From positions 1 through 33,543 of the IMG/VR virus record IMGVR_UViG_3300000174_000003: a stretch of 33,543 nt of DNA. One strand, 5' to 3'. This stretch comes from a virus. Under the pieces are notes generated by a model, which was not told where the DNA came from, did not search any database, and saw only the letters and a list, made by a program, of their open reading frames with translations. Both the position numbers and the translations under genes were made by a program. This document shows, piece after piece, positions 7,344 to 15,965 of the stretch (within the stretch, counting starts at the first letter, position 1; every line of letters starts with the position of its first letter).

Positions 7344-10313
7344 TTAATTATTAACTTTTTCTAATTCATCAATTCTTTTAGATAGAATATTATTTTTTTC
7401 TGTTAGTTCTTGAATTGCCTTAATTAAAGGTGCTATAAATGCTGCGTCTCCAACCCTCTGACAACCATCTGGATCTTGACTCCAACCACTAAACTCATCT
7501 ACACCAATTTTATCTAACGCAGATCTAACATCTTGAGCTATTAAACCATGATGAACATTTTTATTTCTAGACTCAGTAATTTCTTTATTGTAACTATTCC
7601 ATTCTTTAGGAAATTCACTAGGTGCTTTAAATGTAAATTCCATAGATCTCAAATTATTTATAAAATCAAGACCTAATACACTTTCACCTATAATATTCTT
7701 CTTACGTTTATCTGATACTTTATCCCACACAGCATCAGTACCCCAATCACATCTAACATGATCAGTACCATCACCAATATGAATTGCATCATCTGCTGTC
7801 CCTGTCAAACCCTCACCTATAATGTACTGATGGTCTGCTGCTACTGCATCTATATCAGAGCTAGTTCCTATACAAATATTATTACTACCAGTAGTCTCAG
7901 TGTTACCTGCATCTAATCCAATAAATACATTTGAACCTCCTGTTGTTAATAAGTCTCCTGCCCCTGACCCGATTGCTGTATTAGAATTACCAGAATTTAT
8001 TACACCACCAGCATTATACCCAACAAAAGTACTATCTGAATGTGTTCCAGTAGAAACACCATAACCTGCTTTATCACCAATTGCTGTATTTCTAGATCCT
8101 GTAACATTAAAAAACAAAGCTTGATAACCTAGCGATGTATTATTAGCACCTGATGTTCCACTAAATGATGCTTTATATCCTACTGCTGTTCCTGTAACAG
8201 TGTTCTTGTCTCCAGCTGTATGTCCAATTAACACACTTCCTATCGCTGTTACTAAATACTGACCTGCGAAAGAACCCATTATTACACAATTAGTTAACGC
8301 CGATCCTCTTAAAGCAACGTTCGGACCTATAAGAACGTTAGCGTGGGTTGCCCTAAGAACACTAGCTGCATTATATCCTATAACTACATTAGTAGTTCCT
8401 GTAGCAATCCAATCTCCTGCCAAAGAGCCCAGGAGAACATTGGAGCTGCCTGTCGTTATTGAGAAACCCGCATGATAACCTAGGAACACATTATCAGAGT
8501 ATGAGTTAGCTGCCACACCAGTTCCAGCCTGGGCACCTACTATAGTATTATTCCCACCCGTTACATTCTCCGCACCCGCGCTCCAACCTACACAAGTATT
8601 GTGGGTTGGCGTTGTTTGATCTTTACCAGCATTCCTACCTATCAAAGTGTTATAACTTCCTGTAGCTGCAAATCCTGCATCCGCTCCCACAAATGTGCCG
8701 TCGATACCCGTAACCATCGCTGTTCCTGCTCTATACCCTACCATAACATGGCTAGTTCCAGTAGTAACAGCTGTTCCTGCATTATCTCCAAGAGCCGTAT
8801 TTAATGCTCCTCCACCTAATAAACTATCTAACGCTGTTGAACCTAATCCTACATTATTAGCTCCACCACCTGTTGTACCGTCTGTTAATCCATCTATACT
8901 ACTTGCCCCACCACCAGAAGATATTTTCCAAACAGCATTACCAGTACCAGTATCTTTTGTTAATAAATATTCATTTGTTGCACCTGCTACTGAAGTTAAA
9001 GCATTAATAGATGCTTGAGATGTTGTATTTCCAGTACCACCATTAGCTATAGCTATTGAAGTACCATTCCATGTTCCAGATGATACAGTTCCTAAAGTTG
9101 TAATGCTTGATGTACCAGCCCACGTACTCAAAGCAGTATCTTCTACACTACCTAATCCTATAGATGTTCTAGCTGTAGCACCTGACTCATATGCAAAAGC
9201 TCCTATTCCAGTAGCTACAATAAATTGACCATCAGATGCAGCAGCACCTAGAGTATTAAAATCATCTAATATAGCACCAGAAGCTTGGCTACCACTATGA
9301 GGATTAGATGCTCCTAAATGTGTATCTATCACAGAATGTGCATTAGATCCTATATCTGTTAAACTTGTATGACTTCTTGTTGTTATCTGAGTTATATTAT
9401 CAAGTGTTATATTATTAGCTACATAAGCATCAGAAATAGCAGTACCATTCCAAACTCCAGTTGCTATAGTTCCAGTTGCAGTTATACTAGCCTGAGTAAA
9501 ATGTTCATTACTTGCAAAATTTGTTAGTTGATCATGATCTATATCAGAATTTAAAACAACACCAGTAGAACCAGCCACACTTGTTACTTTTGCGTCAGTA
9601 TATCCCAATCCTATAGAATCACCATTCCAAACTCCAGTTGAAACTGTACCAACATTAGTTATATTAGTAGTACCAGCCCAAGTTGATACTGCCACATTCT
9701 CCACATTATTTAAACTTAGATTAGTTTTAGATGTTGTAGCATTATCAAAAGTATTATCACAAGTACGAGAATCACTTAAACGTGAATCATCACCTATACA
9801 AGCAGTTGATGATGAAGAACCATAATCTACTGATAAACTATCACCTGTTAATGTTACACCTGTACCAGCTACTAAATTTGTATCATCACTTATATCTACT
9901 TGACCTAACGTAATTGTTTGACCAGACAAACTTAAATAATTATAACTTGTAGTATCTAAAGTTACATCATCACCACTATCTACTATTCCCAAATTAGACC
10001 TAGCATCAGTAGAATTAGTAGCACCTGTTCCACCTTGAGTAACAGGTAATTTATTTTCAAGTGTTAAAGAATTTAAATGTGCCGATTGAAGTATCCATCT
10101 TTTTGTACCAGCATTAGCATCAGGTGATATCACAGTTGGAGGACTTTCAGATGCTCCACTATCTGAATCTAACCAATATGGATATAGAATATTAGTAGTA
10201 TTAACTAATGCTAAATCTTTATCTGTAAGTAGATCACCATCTAACTCAGTTCTATCTAATGAACCAGTACCACCACCAGTAAGTCCAACTGCTCCCCATG
10301 CTTTATTTGACAT
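7344..10313 (-). CDS. Large virion fibre with S74 intramolecular chaperone
   Basis: 989 residues. The N-terminal third has many short repeats of the type 'tlG TvssGtWnGtsI' seen in phage fibres. The middle third is a run of roughly 15-20-residue repeats such as SGNSNTAIGSGAG and TGSNNICIG, resembling left-handed beta-roll/YadA-head repeats. The C-terminal about 123 residues form an S74 (endosialidase-type) chaperone: SDKRKK at 867-872 supplies the Ser867/Lys872 pair of the self-cleavage site, followed by FINNLRSMEFTFK, HHGLIAQDV and a final coiled coil. The fibre would trimerise and then shed the chaperone. It sits between capsid and connector genes, so a head-borne fibre is possible. GC content is visibly higher in the middle of the gene. 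Confidence 0.85.
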   Translation of the reverse strand: MSNKAWGAVGLTGGGTGSLDRTELDGDLLTDKDLALVNTTNILYPYWLDSDSGASESPPTVISPDANAGTKRWILQSAHLNSLTLENKLPVTQGGTGATNSTDARSNLGIVDSGDDVTLDTTSYNYLSLSGQTITLGQVDISDDTNLVAGTGVTLTGDSLSVDYGSSSSTACIGDDSRLSDSRTCDNTFDNATTSKTNLSLNNVENVAVSTWAGTTNITNVGTVSTGVWNGDSIGLGYTDAKVTSVAGSTGVVLNSDIDHDQLTNFASNEHFTQASITATGTIATGVWNGTAISDAYVANNITLDNITQITTRSHTSLTDIGSNAHSVIDTHLGASNPHSGSQASGAILDDFNTLGAAASDGQFIVATGIGAFAYESGATARTSIGLGSVEDTALSTWAGTSSITTLGTVSSGTWNGTSIAIANGGTGNTTSQASINALTSVAGATNEYLLTKDTGTGNAVWKISSGGGASSIDGLTDGTTGGGANNVGLGSTALDSLLGGGALNTALGDNAGTAVTTGTSHVMVGYRAGTAMVTGIDGTFVGADAGFAATGSYNTLIGRNAGKDQTTPTHNTCVGWSAGAENVTGGNNTIVGAQAGTGVAANSYSDNVFLGYHAGFSITTGSSNVLLGSLAGDWIATGTTNVVIGYNAASVLRATHANVLIGPNVALRGSALTNCVIMGSFAGQYLVTAIGSVLIGHTAGDKNTVTGTAVGYKASFSGTSGANNTSLGYQALFFNVTGSRNTAIGDKAGYGVSTGTHSDSTFVGYNAGGVINSGNSNTAIGSGAGDLLTTGGSNVFIGLDAGNTETTGSNNICIGTSSDIDAVAADHQYIIGEGLTGTADDAIHIGDGTDHVRCDWGTDAVWDKVSDKRKKNIIGESVLGLDFINNLRSMEFTFKAPSEFPKEWNSYNKEITESRNKNVHHGLIAQDVRSALDKIGVDEFSGWSQDPDGCQRVGDAAFIAPLIKAIQELTEKNNILSKRIDELEKVNN

Positions 10314-10331
10314 TTATAACACCTCTTTAAA

Positions 10332-10583
10332 TTAATTTATTCTTTTCTTCTTTTGTAAATCTCTAACTGTGTAACCTAATTTATCTTCATTACTTACTTT
10401 AGTTACTAGATTTAAATCTCTTACTGTGTAACCTAATTTTTTTAATCTTTCAGCACTATTTACATTTGAGCAATATCCAATACCTTTTTCTATTTTAACA
10501 ACCTCATCATAAGTACTTTCTTCAAAATTGTTTATTTCAGACCACATAGTAGGACACTTTACTTCAAATCTCTTCTTATCCAC
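10332..10583 (-). CDS. Hypothetical protein with internal duplication
   Basis: 83 residues from a GTG at 10583 that follows GGGGG by five bases; the in-frame TTG at 10595 overlaps that site and is less likely. The sequence contains KLGYTVRDL twice, 19 residues apart, the result of a recent 26-bp duplication. The first part (CPTMWSEINNFEESTYDEV) is acidic. 'GY.VRDL' and 'lkklGY.V' look like a short repeat that binds something, but no family is recognised. Confidence 0.55.
   Translation of the reverse strand: MDKKRFEVKCPTMWSEINNFEESTYDEVVKIEKGIGYCSNVNSAERLKKLGYTVRDLNLVTKVSNEDKLGYTVRDLQKKKRIN
10357..10439 (-). repeat. Direct repeat, 26 bp x 2
   Basis: Copies at 10357-10382 and 10414-10439 differ at one base (25 of 26 identical), 57 bp apart, which keeps the reading frame. 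They encode the two KLGYTVRDL segments. Confidence 0.9.
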
Positions 10584-10595
10584 AAAAACCCCCAA

Positions 10596-10781
10596 TTAAG
10601 ATTTAGTTTTAGAAATTAACTTTTGTACTTTATGTGATACACCTACACCAAACAACGCACAACCAAGACTTTCTATTAGTAAAACAGTAGCATGGTCTAA
10701 ACCAAAATAACCTGCAATTGCTCCAGAAGCACATATAATCATACCGCTAACTGACTTACCACTACCAAAAAAATTCTTCAT
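10596..10781 (-). CDS. Small membrane protein, two TM segments (holin-like size)
   Basis: 61 residues from the ATG at 10781, eight bases after AGGGG. Two hydrophobic stretches are visible: MIICASGAIAGYFGL and LLIESLGCALFGVGV, joined by a short Asp/His turn, with a basic tail (HKVQKLISKTKS). The size and layout match small phage holins, but such proteins are common and no lysin gene is in the window, so holin is a guess. It lies in a group of three small genes between two fibre-like genes. Confidence 0.6.
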   Translation of the reverse strand: MKNFFGSGKSVSGMIICASGAIAGYFGLDHATVLLIESLGCALFGVGVSHKVQKLISKTKS

Positions 10782-10801
10782 AACATTCACCCCTATTTAA
10801 T

Positions 10802-10990
10802 TTATTTCTTTTTATTAACCAACTCTAATTTAGTAAAAGTTTTATCAAACTGATAATTACTAACATCTTTACCTTTTGCATTACAAAACCCTGTAACTAA
10901 TTTAATTATATTTCTTTCAATATATAATATTTCTTTTTTAGATTCTTGTATTTCTTTTATAGTATTAACATCTAAATTTATATCATCCAT
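10802..10990 (-). CDS. Small hypothetical protein
   Basis: 62 residues, acidic helix-forming N-terminal half (NTIKEIQESKKEILYIERN) and basic C-terminus. No membrane segment or motif recognised. The ATG overlaps the end of a broken reading frame upstream. Possibly an assembly or regulatory protein; unknown. Confidence 0.5.
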   Translation of the reverse strand: MDDINLDVNTIKEIQESKKEILYIERNIIKLVTGFCNAKGKDVSNYQFDKTFTKLELVNKKK

Positions 10991-11118
10991 TTAATTCCAT
11001 CTTTCTAGATTCTAAATTAGCAACTATTCTACTAGCAACCAACGAATCTTTTTCTGACTGTAATTTAATTATAAGTTATGTTAAATTCACTATTTGACTA
11101 TCTATTTTCTCATAAATA
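10983..11118 (-). pseudogene. Broken small coiled-coil ORF
   Basis: In one frame the minus strand reads IYEKIDSQIVNLT, a TAA stop (11076-11078), then LIIKLQSEKDSLVASRIVAN and so on to a TGA at 10983. Both halves look like one amphipathic helix interrupted by a single stop codon, and no usual start codon is present. It is best read as the remnant of a small helical protein, though a chance ORF is possible. Confidence 0.3.
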
Positions 11119-11121
11119 CCC

Positions 11122-12114
11122 TTATGTATAAAAATTTGGAGCCTTATCTTTAGTGGCTATATTTGTTGATTGATAATGCAAGTCAGCAAAATGGCAAAAT
11201 GGATCAGGGACAGGTCCGCTTGACACTGTCATAGCATTAGCAGATAAAAATGATCTAACTAAAAGTATACCATCTGGTTCTATTAAATCTGTATCTATTT
11301 GAGTACCAGAACCTCCGCTTACAGATGCTTGCACTTCATTGATAAGATGCATATACTGGGTAGTACTTGCTGTTTGTTGTGCAACTACAGTAACAGATGC
11401 AGGAAAAGCAGATTGTGTATGACCTTTTGCATATATAATTTCAAATGACCAATCTGTAGTCCCTCCTGTAACAGTTGTAACATTATGACTCCAATGACAA
11501 TGTATATGAATATCAGTCCCAGGAACATAATCATGTGGAATATGAAACTCCATCCATGACTCATCGTTTACTGCAAATTGAAATCCTTTTATACCGTTCC
11601 TATATACTGCATCAGTAGGATCTGTAGAACCAACACCCCTAGTTCTAATTTGACCAGTTATATCTCTCCAACCAAATGTTGGTGTGGTAGTGTCTATTTT
11701 AATACCTTTCCCTGATGATTTAGGTAATGACATCACTCCATCACTATCTATTCTGAATCGTGTATTAGTACCTATCGCACTCGTTCCTATCTTAAAGCTG
11801 TCTCCGTCACCGTCATCAACTCCCATTGTGAATATCTTTGTACCAGACAATGCAAAAGCAAGTATAGGATCCCCGTCTGTGGCAGAGTTTGATACTTGTA
11901 TTGCAGTTACATCAGTATCGTCTTCTACTTCAAGATGTGCTCCAGGTGCATCTGTACCAATTCCAAGCCTTTTATTAGTGTCATCCCAAAACAAATTGGA
12001 ATTGTCTTGTTGTAATTTACCATCAGTACCTATAAACAAAACACTACCAACAGTAGAATTTATAATTCTACTTTCTATTTTAATAGCTCGTCTTATAGAT
12101 GATACTAAACTCAT
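11122..12114 (-). CDS. Virion fibre-like structural protein
   Basis: 330 residues. The segment FWDDTNKRLGIGTDAPGAHL is the common 'GIGT' shaft/adhesin entry of phage fibres. The C-terminal half (ESWMEFHIPHDYVPGTDIHI and the following HCHWSHN) matches a beta-sandwich module often seen in uncharacterised phage virion proteins. It overlaps the upstream gene as ATGA, so the two are translationally coupled and likely act together. Its place just downstream of the major capsid gene suggests a head decoration or head fibre, which is inference. Confidence 0.6.
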   Translation of the reverse strand: MSLVSSIRRAIKIESRIINSTVGSVLFIGTDGKLQQDNSNLFWDDTNKRLGIGTDAPGAHLEVEDDTDVTAIQVSNSATDGDPILAFALSGTKIFTMGVDDGDGDSFKIGTSAIGTNTRFRIDSDGVMSLPKSSGKGIKIDTTTPTFGWRDITGQIRTRGVGSTDPTDAVYRNGIKGFQFAVNDESWMEFHIPHDYVPGTDIHIHCHWSHNVTTVTGGTTDWSFEIIYAKGHTQSAFPASVTVVAQQTASTTQYMHLINEVQASVSGGSGTQIDTDLIEPDGILLVRSFLSANAMTVSSGPVPDPFCHFADLHYQSTNIATKDKAPNFYT

Positions 12115-12536
12115 AATAAAGCCCCAACATTAATAGTTTGACCTGCTAAATTACTTATAGCATACAAAGCATTACTAACATCATTATAACTAATTATTGC
12201 TTCCTCTGTAGCTTCTAACCTAAACACATCATTTGTTTTATCACTTAATATACCAGATTTACCAACAAATATTAAACCAGTATTTTTATCATCTGCCTGT
12301 ATTCTTATTATTTGTGTTGGTGTTCCAGTTATAGATATTTGAACTTCTGAAGTACCTACTGATATATCTCCTAATCCTTCAACATCAGTCATCTCTACAG
12401 GATCAACACTAACAGTAATAGTAATTCCAACTATTCCTTGAACATGAATAGGACTTTCAAATGAACCTATATTATTATCATTTTCATCAACAAGATATGT
12501 ATCTTGTATTTGTCCCATTCTAGCTTTGTGTGTCAT
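12111..12536 (-). CDS. Hypothetical virion protein, beta-rich
   Basis: 141 residues, almost entirely alternating beta-strand sequence (VGITITVSVDPVEM, SEVQISITGTPTQIIRIQ) with little charge bias, first gene after the promoter at 12637-12665. No strong ribosome binding site before the ATG at 12536. The composition and position suit a head decoration or fibre base protein; no family recognised. Confidence 0.55.
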   Translation of the reverse strand: MTHKARMGQIQDTYLVDENDNNIGSFESPIHVQGIVGITITVSVDPVEMTDVEGLGDISVGTSEVQISITGTPTQIIRIQADDKNTGLIFVGKSGILSDKTNDVFRLEATEEAIISYNDVSNALYAISNLAGQTINVGALL

Positions 12537-12593
12537 ATTCTATATTTTTTAATACTTAAATCTTCTTTTCTAATTCTACAATTTTCAACATAA

Positions 12594-12654
12594 TGTGACC
12601 CCTAGATAAAAATTTAACATTTTAAATATCAAACTTATTATACTAGGGATCACA
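12594..12654. repeat. 12-bp inverted repeat around the -10 region
   Basis: Arms TGTGACCCCTAG (12594-12605) and CTAGGGATCACA (12643-12654) are complementary except for one G-T pair. The right arm lies in the promoter spacer and the left arm in the leader. It could be an operator, or a stem in readthrough RNA from the capsid gene. No U-tract follows, so it is not a standard terminator. Confidence 0.6.
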
Positions 12655-12665
12655 AATCTTGTAAA
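12637..12665 (-). promoter_or_regulatory. Sigma70-type promoter behind the capsid gene
   Basis: Minus-strand -35 TTTACA (12660-12665), 17-nt spacer, consensus -10 TATAAT (12637-12642). The bases upstream of the -35 match 16 of 19 positions of the box shared by the promoters at 561-589 and 21229-21257. It sits in the 174-bp gap between the capsid gene and the virion genes 12111-12536 and 11122-12114. Confidence 0.8.
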
Positions 12666-12710
12666 CATACATTATGTAATAATAAAGTTATTACCATAAG
12701 TACTTTAATA

Positions 12711-13643
12711 CTAAGCAGTTACACCTTCTAAAGTTGAGTGGTGTATAGTAGATCGCATCACAAAAGCTTCATCCGCATAAATGTCAAACTGATCAAACTG
12801 TGAACTGGTTTTACTCAAAGGAGTAACAGTTACATCATTCATATAACCTACCCAAAACTCACTAGTATCTACTACAAAAATATTAGTAGTACTTCCAGTA
12901 GCACCAAGCTGATTAGTTCCATCAAAATAGAATGTATTCAGTACATTAGTAGATGCAAATACAGGTATCTCATCATAAGACATAACCCTAAACCCACCTT
13001 TTACTTCTACTGAGTCAACCCATCTCTGTTGTGACTGCAATGCAGCACTAATCTTACGTCTACCGGACTTAGATGTAATCATAACATCAGGTGCTCCTGC
13101 ACACGCATCAATAGTTTCATCCATCTTAGCTACAGTGAAAGCACTTCCACCAAGAGTAGTAGCCTGTGCAATTCTCTGATTACCTGTGATAAGTGTATTT
13201 AAACCATCAGGCTCAAGATTAGCTGTAGCACCATAAAACATTGCTAACTCTTCTTTATCTCTGAAAGCCCTAGACCTTGTTTCAATTTCCTCAGAAAGCA
13301 AATCCTTATAACTTCTACCTGCATCCTGTGCAAACCTTGTTACTTTACCTCTAGCAAGCAATGTTCTGAACTGAAATGTTACCCTAGCTGATTCACTTCT
13401 ATCAATATCTGGTTCAGTAAGATCACTTACCCACTGTGCAACTGTATTTGCAGCAGCAGCACTACGCCTATTTAACAACCAAGAATCAGAACTTCTCTGT
13501 TTCCTTGGAATGTTTTGTCTAAGAGGATTCTTATACTCTATGATTTCTGCTATAATCTTATCAACCTCTGGCTGAATAAGAACACCACCTGTAGCACTAT
13601 AATCAAGAGACCTCTTAATCTCATTTTGCCAATTATTACCCAT
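12711..13643 (-). CDS. Major capsid protein, HK97 fold
   Basis: 310 residues. Layout fits the HK97-fold capsid family: N-terminal region with VLIQPEVDKIIAEIIEYKNP, extended loop region with RRSAAAANTVAQW and the RVTFQFRTLLARGKVTRF strand, helix DLLSEEIETRSRAFRDKEE, P-domain phrase APDVMITSKSGRRKISAALQ, and a C-terminal strand ending near HHSTLEGVTA. Strong AGAAGGAG site before the ATG. It follows the prohead protease directly, as is usual. It has no long delta domain of its own; the C-terminal half of the protease gene may provide scaffolding. Confidence 0.85.
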   Translation of the reverse strand: MGNNWQNEIKRSLDYSATGGVLIQPEVDKIIAEIIEYKNPLRQNIPRKQRSSDSWLLNRRSAAAANTVAQWVSDLTEPDIDRSESARVTFQFRTLLARGKVTRFAQDAGRSYKDLLSEEIETRSRAFRDKEELAMFYGATANLEPDGLNTLITGNQRIAQATTLGGSAFTVAKMDETIDACAGAPDVMITSKSGRRKISAALQSQQRWVDSVEVKGGFRVMSYDEIPVFASTNVLNTFYFDGTNQLGATGSTTNIFVVDTSEFWVGYMNDVTVTPLSKTSSQFDQFDIYADEAFVMRSTIHHSTLEGVTA

Positions 13644-13674
13644 ATTAATCTCCTTCTATTAAACTTATTAAATT

Positions 13675-14871
13675 TTACTTTACTTGAGATGCATTAAAAT
13701 CCATCAACATACCTAACTTATCTCCAGGTGCTGCTTCTTTATATTTATCAGATCTTAAGAACTTTTCCTTCTCACTCAAATTCTTCTCAACATCTCTCTC
13801 ATCTTCCTTATGTTCATCAAAACCAACACCTTTTCTTATAGGAAGATTATTAGAAATCATACTTTTCAAATCAGAAAGACTTTTTCTTATTTCAAGAATT
13901 TCTTTATCTTCATCCACAGACTTAGAAATTTCTTTAGTTTCATCTTCTTTCTTCTCATACTTATTCTCATCAACAGACTTAGAAATATCTTCCTTCTTTG
14001 ATTCATCAGCTACTTTAGACTTTGATACATCAACAACAACTTCTGAAAGTGCTGTAACTGTTTCTTTAATTTCACCAATAAGATTACCTATTGAATCATT
14101 AATAGCCTTTGTAATATCATCTATACTAACTGAACTTTTAGATACATCTTCAGTTATATCTGGTGATGTTGCTTCAAGTGCTTTCAAAAAATCAAGTACA
14201 CTTCTAAGTGTGTCAACCTTAACACCATCTGCATCTGAACTCAAAGCATCTTCTACAGAAGTAACAAGAATTTCAAGTTGTTTAGCATCCCTATCAATAG
14301 TTTCCTCTTGACTCTTTTCAATCTTCTTTTCTTTAGTTTTAGCTTTATTAGCCATACTATTCTCCTCACTAAATTCTTTCATTGACTTCTCAACATAAAA
14401 TGCTAATGTTCTTGCACTAGCATCTGCTGGTATTGTTACCAATGAAGTTTCAAATATTTTCATCTGGTTTACATACTGTACTACCTTATCTAAACCTTTA
14501 ATAAATTTCTCAGTAAAATCCAATGCAGTACCACTAATACTGAATTTACTAAGAACACCTTCTTGGACCTTCTGCCAAATATCAGGAACAGTTTTTGAAA
14601 TTAAACACTTTATCCATAAAGCTCTTTGTTCAGGCATATATTTAACATCAATAATCTTACCTATTTCTTTATCCCTATCATGATTATAAAGTAATGTAGT
14701 ATATTTCTTTAAATCATCTTCTGCACCTATCAATGCTTCCTCAGAAATATATAAACCATCTACATCTAGATCAGCAGTAGTGGCAATTCCTTCTATAATC
14801 CATTTACCTTCTTGATCTGCAAATCTCTTTACATCAATATTTGCATCAAATTTTACTTCTTTATTACTCAT
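13675..14871 (-). CDS. Prohead protease fused to a scaffold-like coiled coil
   Basis: 398 residues. Residues 1-165 are an HK97-type prohead serine protease: GKWIIEGIATTADLDVDG, then YNHDRDKEIGKI with His64, SKFSISGTAL with Ser111, and ETSLVTIPADASA. Residues about 170-398 are highly charged helices rich in Lys, Glu, Ser and Asp (KSVDENKYEKKEDETKEISK), as expected for a scaffolding domain that is digested before capsid expansion. The ATG has AAGGAG seven bases upstream, downstream of the structured RNA copy at 14892-14959. An internal start for a scaffold-only product (near MANKAKTKEK) is possible. Confidence 0.85.
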   Translation of the reverse strand: MSNKEVKFDANIDVKRFADQEGKWIIEGIATTADLDVDGLYISEEALIGAEDDLKKYTTLLYNHDRDKEIGKIIDVKYMPEQRALWIKCLISKTVPDIWQKVQEGVLSKFSISGTALDFTEKFIKGLDKVVQYVNQMKIFETSLVTIPADASARTLAFYVEKSMKEFSEENSMANKAKTKEKKIEKSQEETIDRDAKQLEILVTSVEDALSSDADGVKVDTLRSVLDFLKALEATSPDITEDVSKSSVSIDDITKAINDSIGNLIGEIKETVTALSEVVVDVSKSKVADESKKEDISKSVDENKYEKKEDETKEISKSVDEDKEILEIRKSLSDLKSMISNNLPIRKGVGFDEHKEDERDVEKNLSEKEKFLRSDKYKEAAPGDKLGMLMDFNASQVK

Positions 14872-14891
14872 AAGAATACTCCTTGAATAAT

Positions 14892-14959
14892 TTCCTATAA
14901 AAAATGTATAAAGGCAACTACTAGGAATGTAGCTTTCGTGTTATAGGCACTAGCCCTTA
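14892..14959 (-). ncRNA. Structured RNA element, copy 1 (three-way junction + pseudoknot)
   Basis: Read on the minus strand: P1 TAAGGGC (14953-14959) pairs with GCCTTTA (14909-14915); P2 is a GTG/CAC hairpin (14938-14950) with a 7-nt loop; a fixed GAAAG linker follows; P3 is CTAC/GTAG (14918-14932) with loop ATTCCTA; loop bases TTCCTA (14922-14927) can pair with TAGGAA (14892-14897) downstream. The ribosome binding site of the protease gene begins 8 nt later. The copy at 17742-17808 has the same plan, with compensatory changes in P2. Riboregulator, ribozyme or processing site are all possible; no known family recognised. Confidence 0.6.
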
Positions 14960-14963
14960 ATTC

Positions 14964-15962
14964 TTACTCGTTAATGAATCCACCTGTATTAGATATCGCA
15001 TCCACCTCCGATTGCATCCAATGGTTCTTACTTATTGTACTTTCAATGAACTCACCAACTGATATAGAGAAGTAATGTGGATCAGGTTTCATATTATCTT
15101 TAAATATAATAAGAATACCAACAGGAGTATCTAAACTTCTAATAACAGTATTTTGTAATATTTTATTGTCAACAAGACCCCTTATAAACTTGTTAAAATT
15201 TTCAATAGTATACTTACGTGTACCACTATCATCTGAGAAATAATAACCACCTGAATATGCGTCACAAACTTGTTCAGCAGATACCATATGTTCTAGTACT
15301 CTACATCTCATATCATGAAAATACTGACAATATTCACACTTACCAGTTTCAAAATCATGTTGTCTTAGTCTAACTTCTGGATCTGTAATAAACCTAAAAA
15401 ACTGTTTAGTCTTAGACACACTTCTCTTTTTCCATTCCCCATCATTATCAATACCATAACCAGCATCTGTTAATGCTTTCATAGCAACATTTGTACAAGC
15501 AGACTGTGTAGAGTTGTTATCTACATCACTAGGTTTCTTATTACTTCTATCTTCTATACACTTATTATATGCTTTAGATACAATACTCTTAGCTTCTTTA
15601 GGTGCATTTCCAATATCAGGTGCTCCATCCTTACCCCTCTTTATGTCACATCCATTACCACTTCTATCTAGAGGAACATCATATCTTCTACCTCTTTGTT
15701 CAAACTCCTCTATAATTTCATTTTGCATTTTCTCTAAATCTTCTTTACTGTAACCATAAACATGTTTACCAGTTCTTACAGTAATTTCATAAAATGCTTT
15801 AATTATAGATTCTCTAAAAAGTAACTCAGCATCATCTAAATCAGCAACAGTAACACTAGCACTTAGATCAAATGTGTCAGGCATCTCCTCATCAACTTCT
15901 TCGTATACAGATGCATCCCTATTTAGTTTTTCATACTGTTCTTTTAAAAACTTATATCCCAT
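14964..15962 (-). CDS. Head-region protein with HiPIP-like cysteine motif
   Basis: 332 residues between the inserted cassette and the prohead protease, GAGAGG before its ATG. The C-terminal half holds a four-Cys signature, CEYCQYFHDMRCRVLEHMVS followed by AEQVCDAYSGG, which resembles high-potential iron-sulfur or zinc motifs of phage head proteins ('CxxCxyf..C......C..y'). The middle (DGAPDIGNAPKEAKSIVSKA, with further Cys) is of unknown fold. Position between portal and protease suggests a minor head protein. No MuF motif can be defended. Function unknown. Confidence 0.55.
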   Translation of the reverse strand: MGYKFLKEQYEKLNRDASVYEEVDEEMPDTFDLSASVTVADLDDAELLFRESIIKAFYEITVRTGKHVYGYSKEDLEKMQNEIIEEFEQRGRRYDVPLDRSGNGCDIKRGKDGAPDIGNAPKEAKSIVSKAYNKCIEDRSNKKPSDVDNNSTQSACTNVAMKALTDAGYGIDNDGEWKKRSVSKTKQFFRFITDPEVRLRQHDFETGKCEYCQYFHDMRCRVLEHMVSAEQVCDAYSGGYYFSDDSGTRKYTIENFNKFIRGLVDNKILQNTVIRSLDTPVGILIIFKDNMKPDPHYFSISVGEFIESTISKNHWMQSEVDAISNTGGFINE

Positions 15963-15965
15963 AAA

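Noticed and set aside
8601-9018. Plus-strand ORFs opposite the fibre gene
   Set aside because: Compositional shadows of repeat-rich coding sequence on the other strand; no ribosome binding site.
10596-10781. Confident holin
   Set aside because: Size and two TM segments fit, but no lysin is nearby and similar small membrane proteins are frequent in phages.
11684-12133. 149-codon plus-strand ORF
   Set aside because: Lies opposite a well-supported gene; Ser/Pro/Ile-rich low-complexity translation typical of a mirror frame.
14964-15962. MuF-type minor head protein
   Set aside because: Position fits, but no MuF motif could be seen; called by its cysteine motif only.
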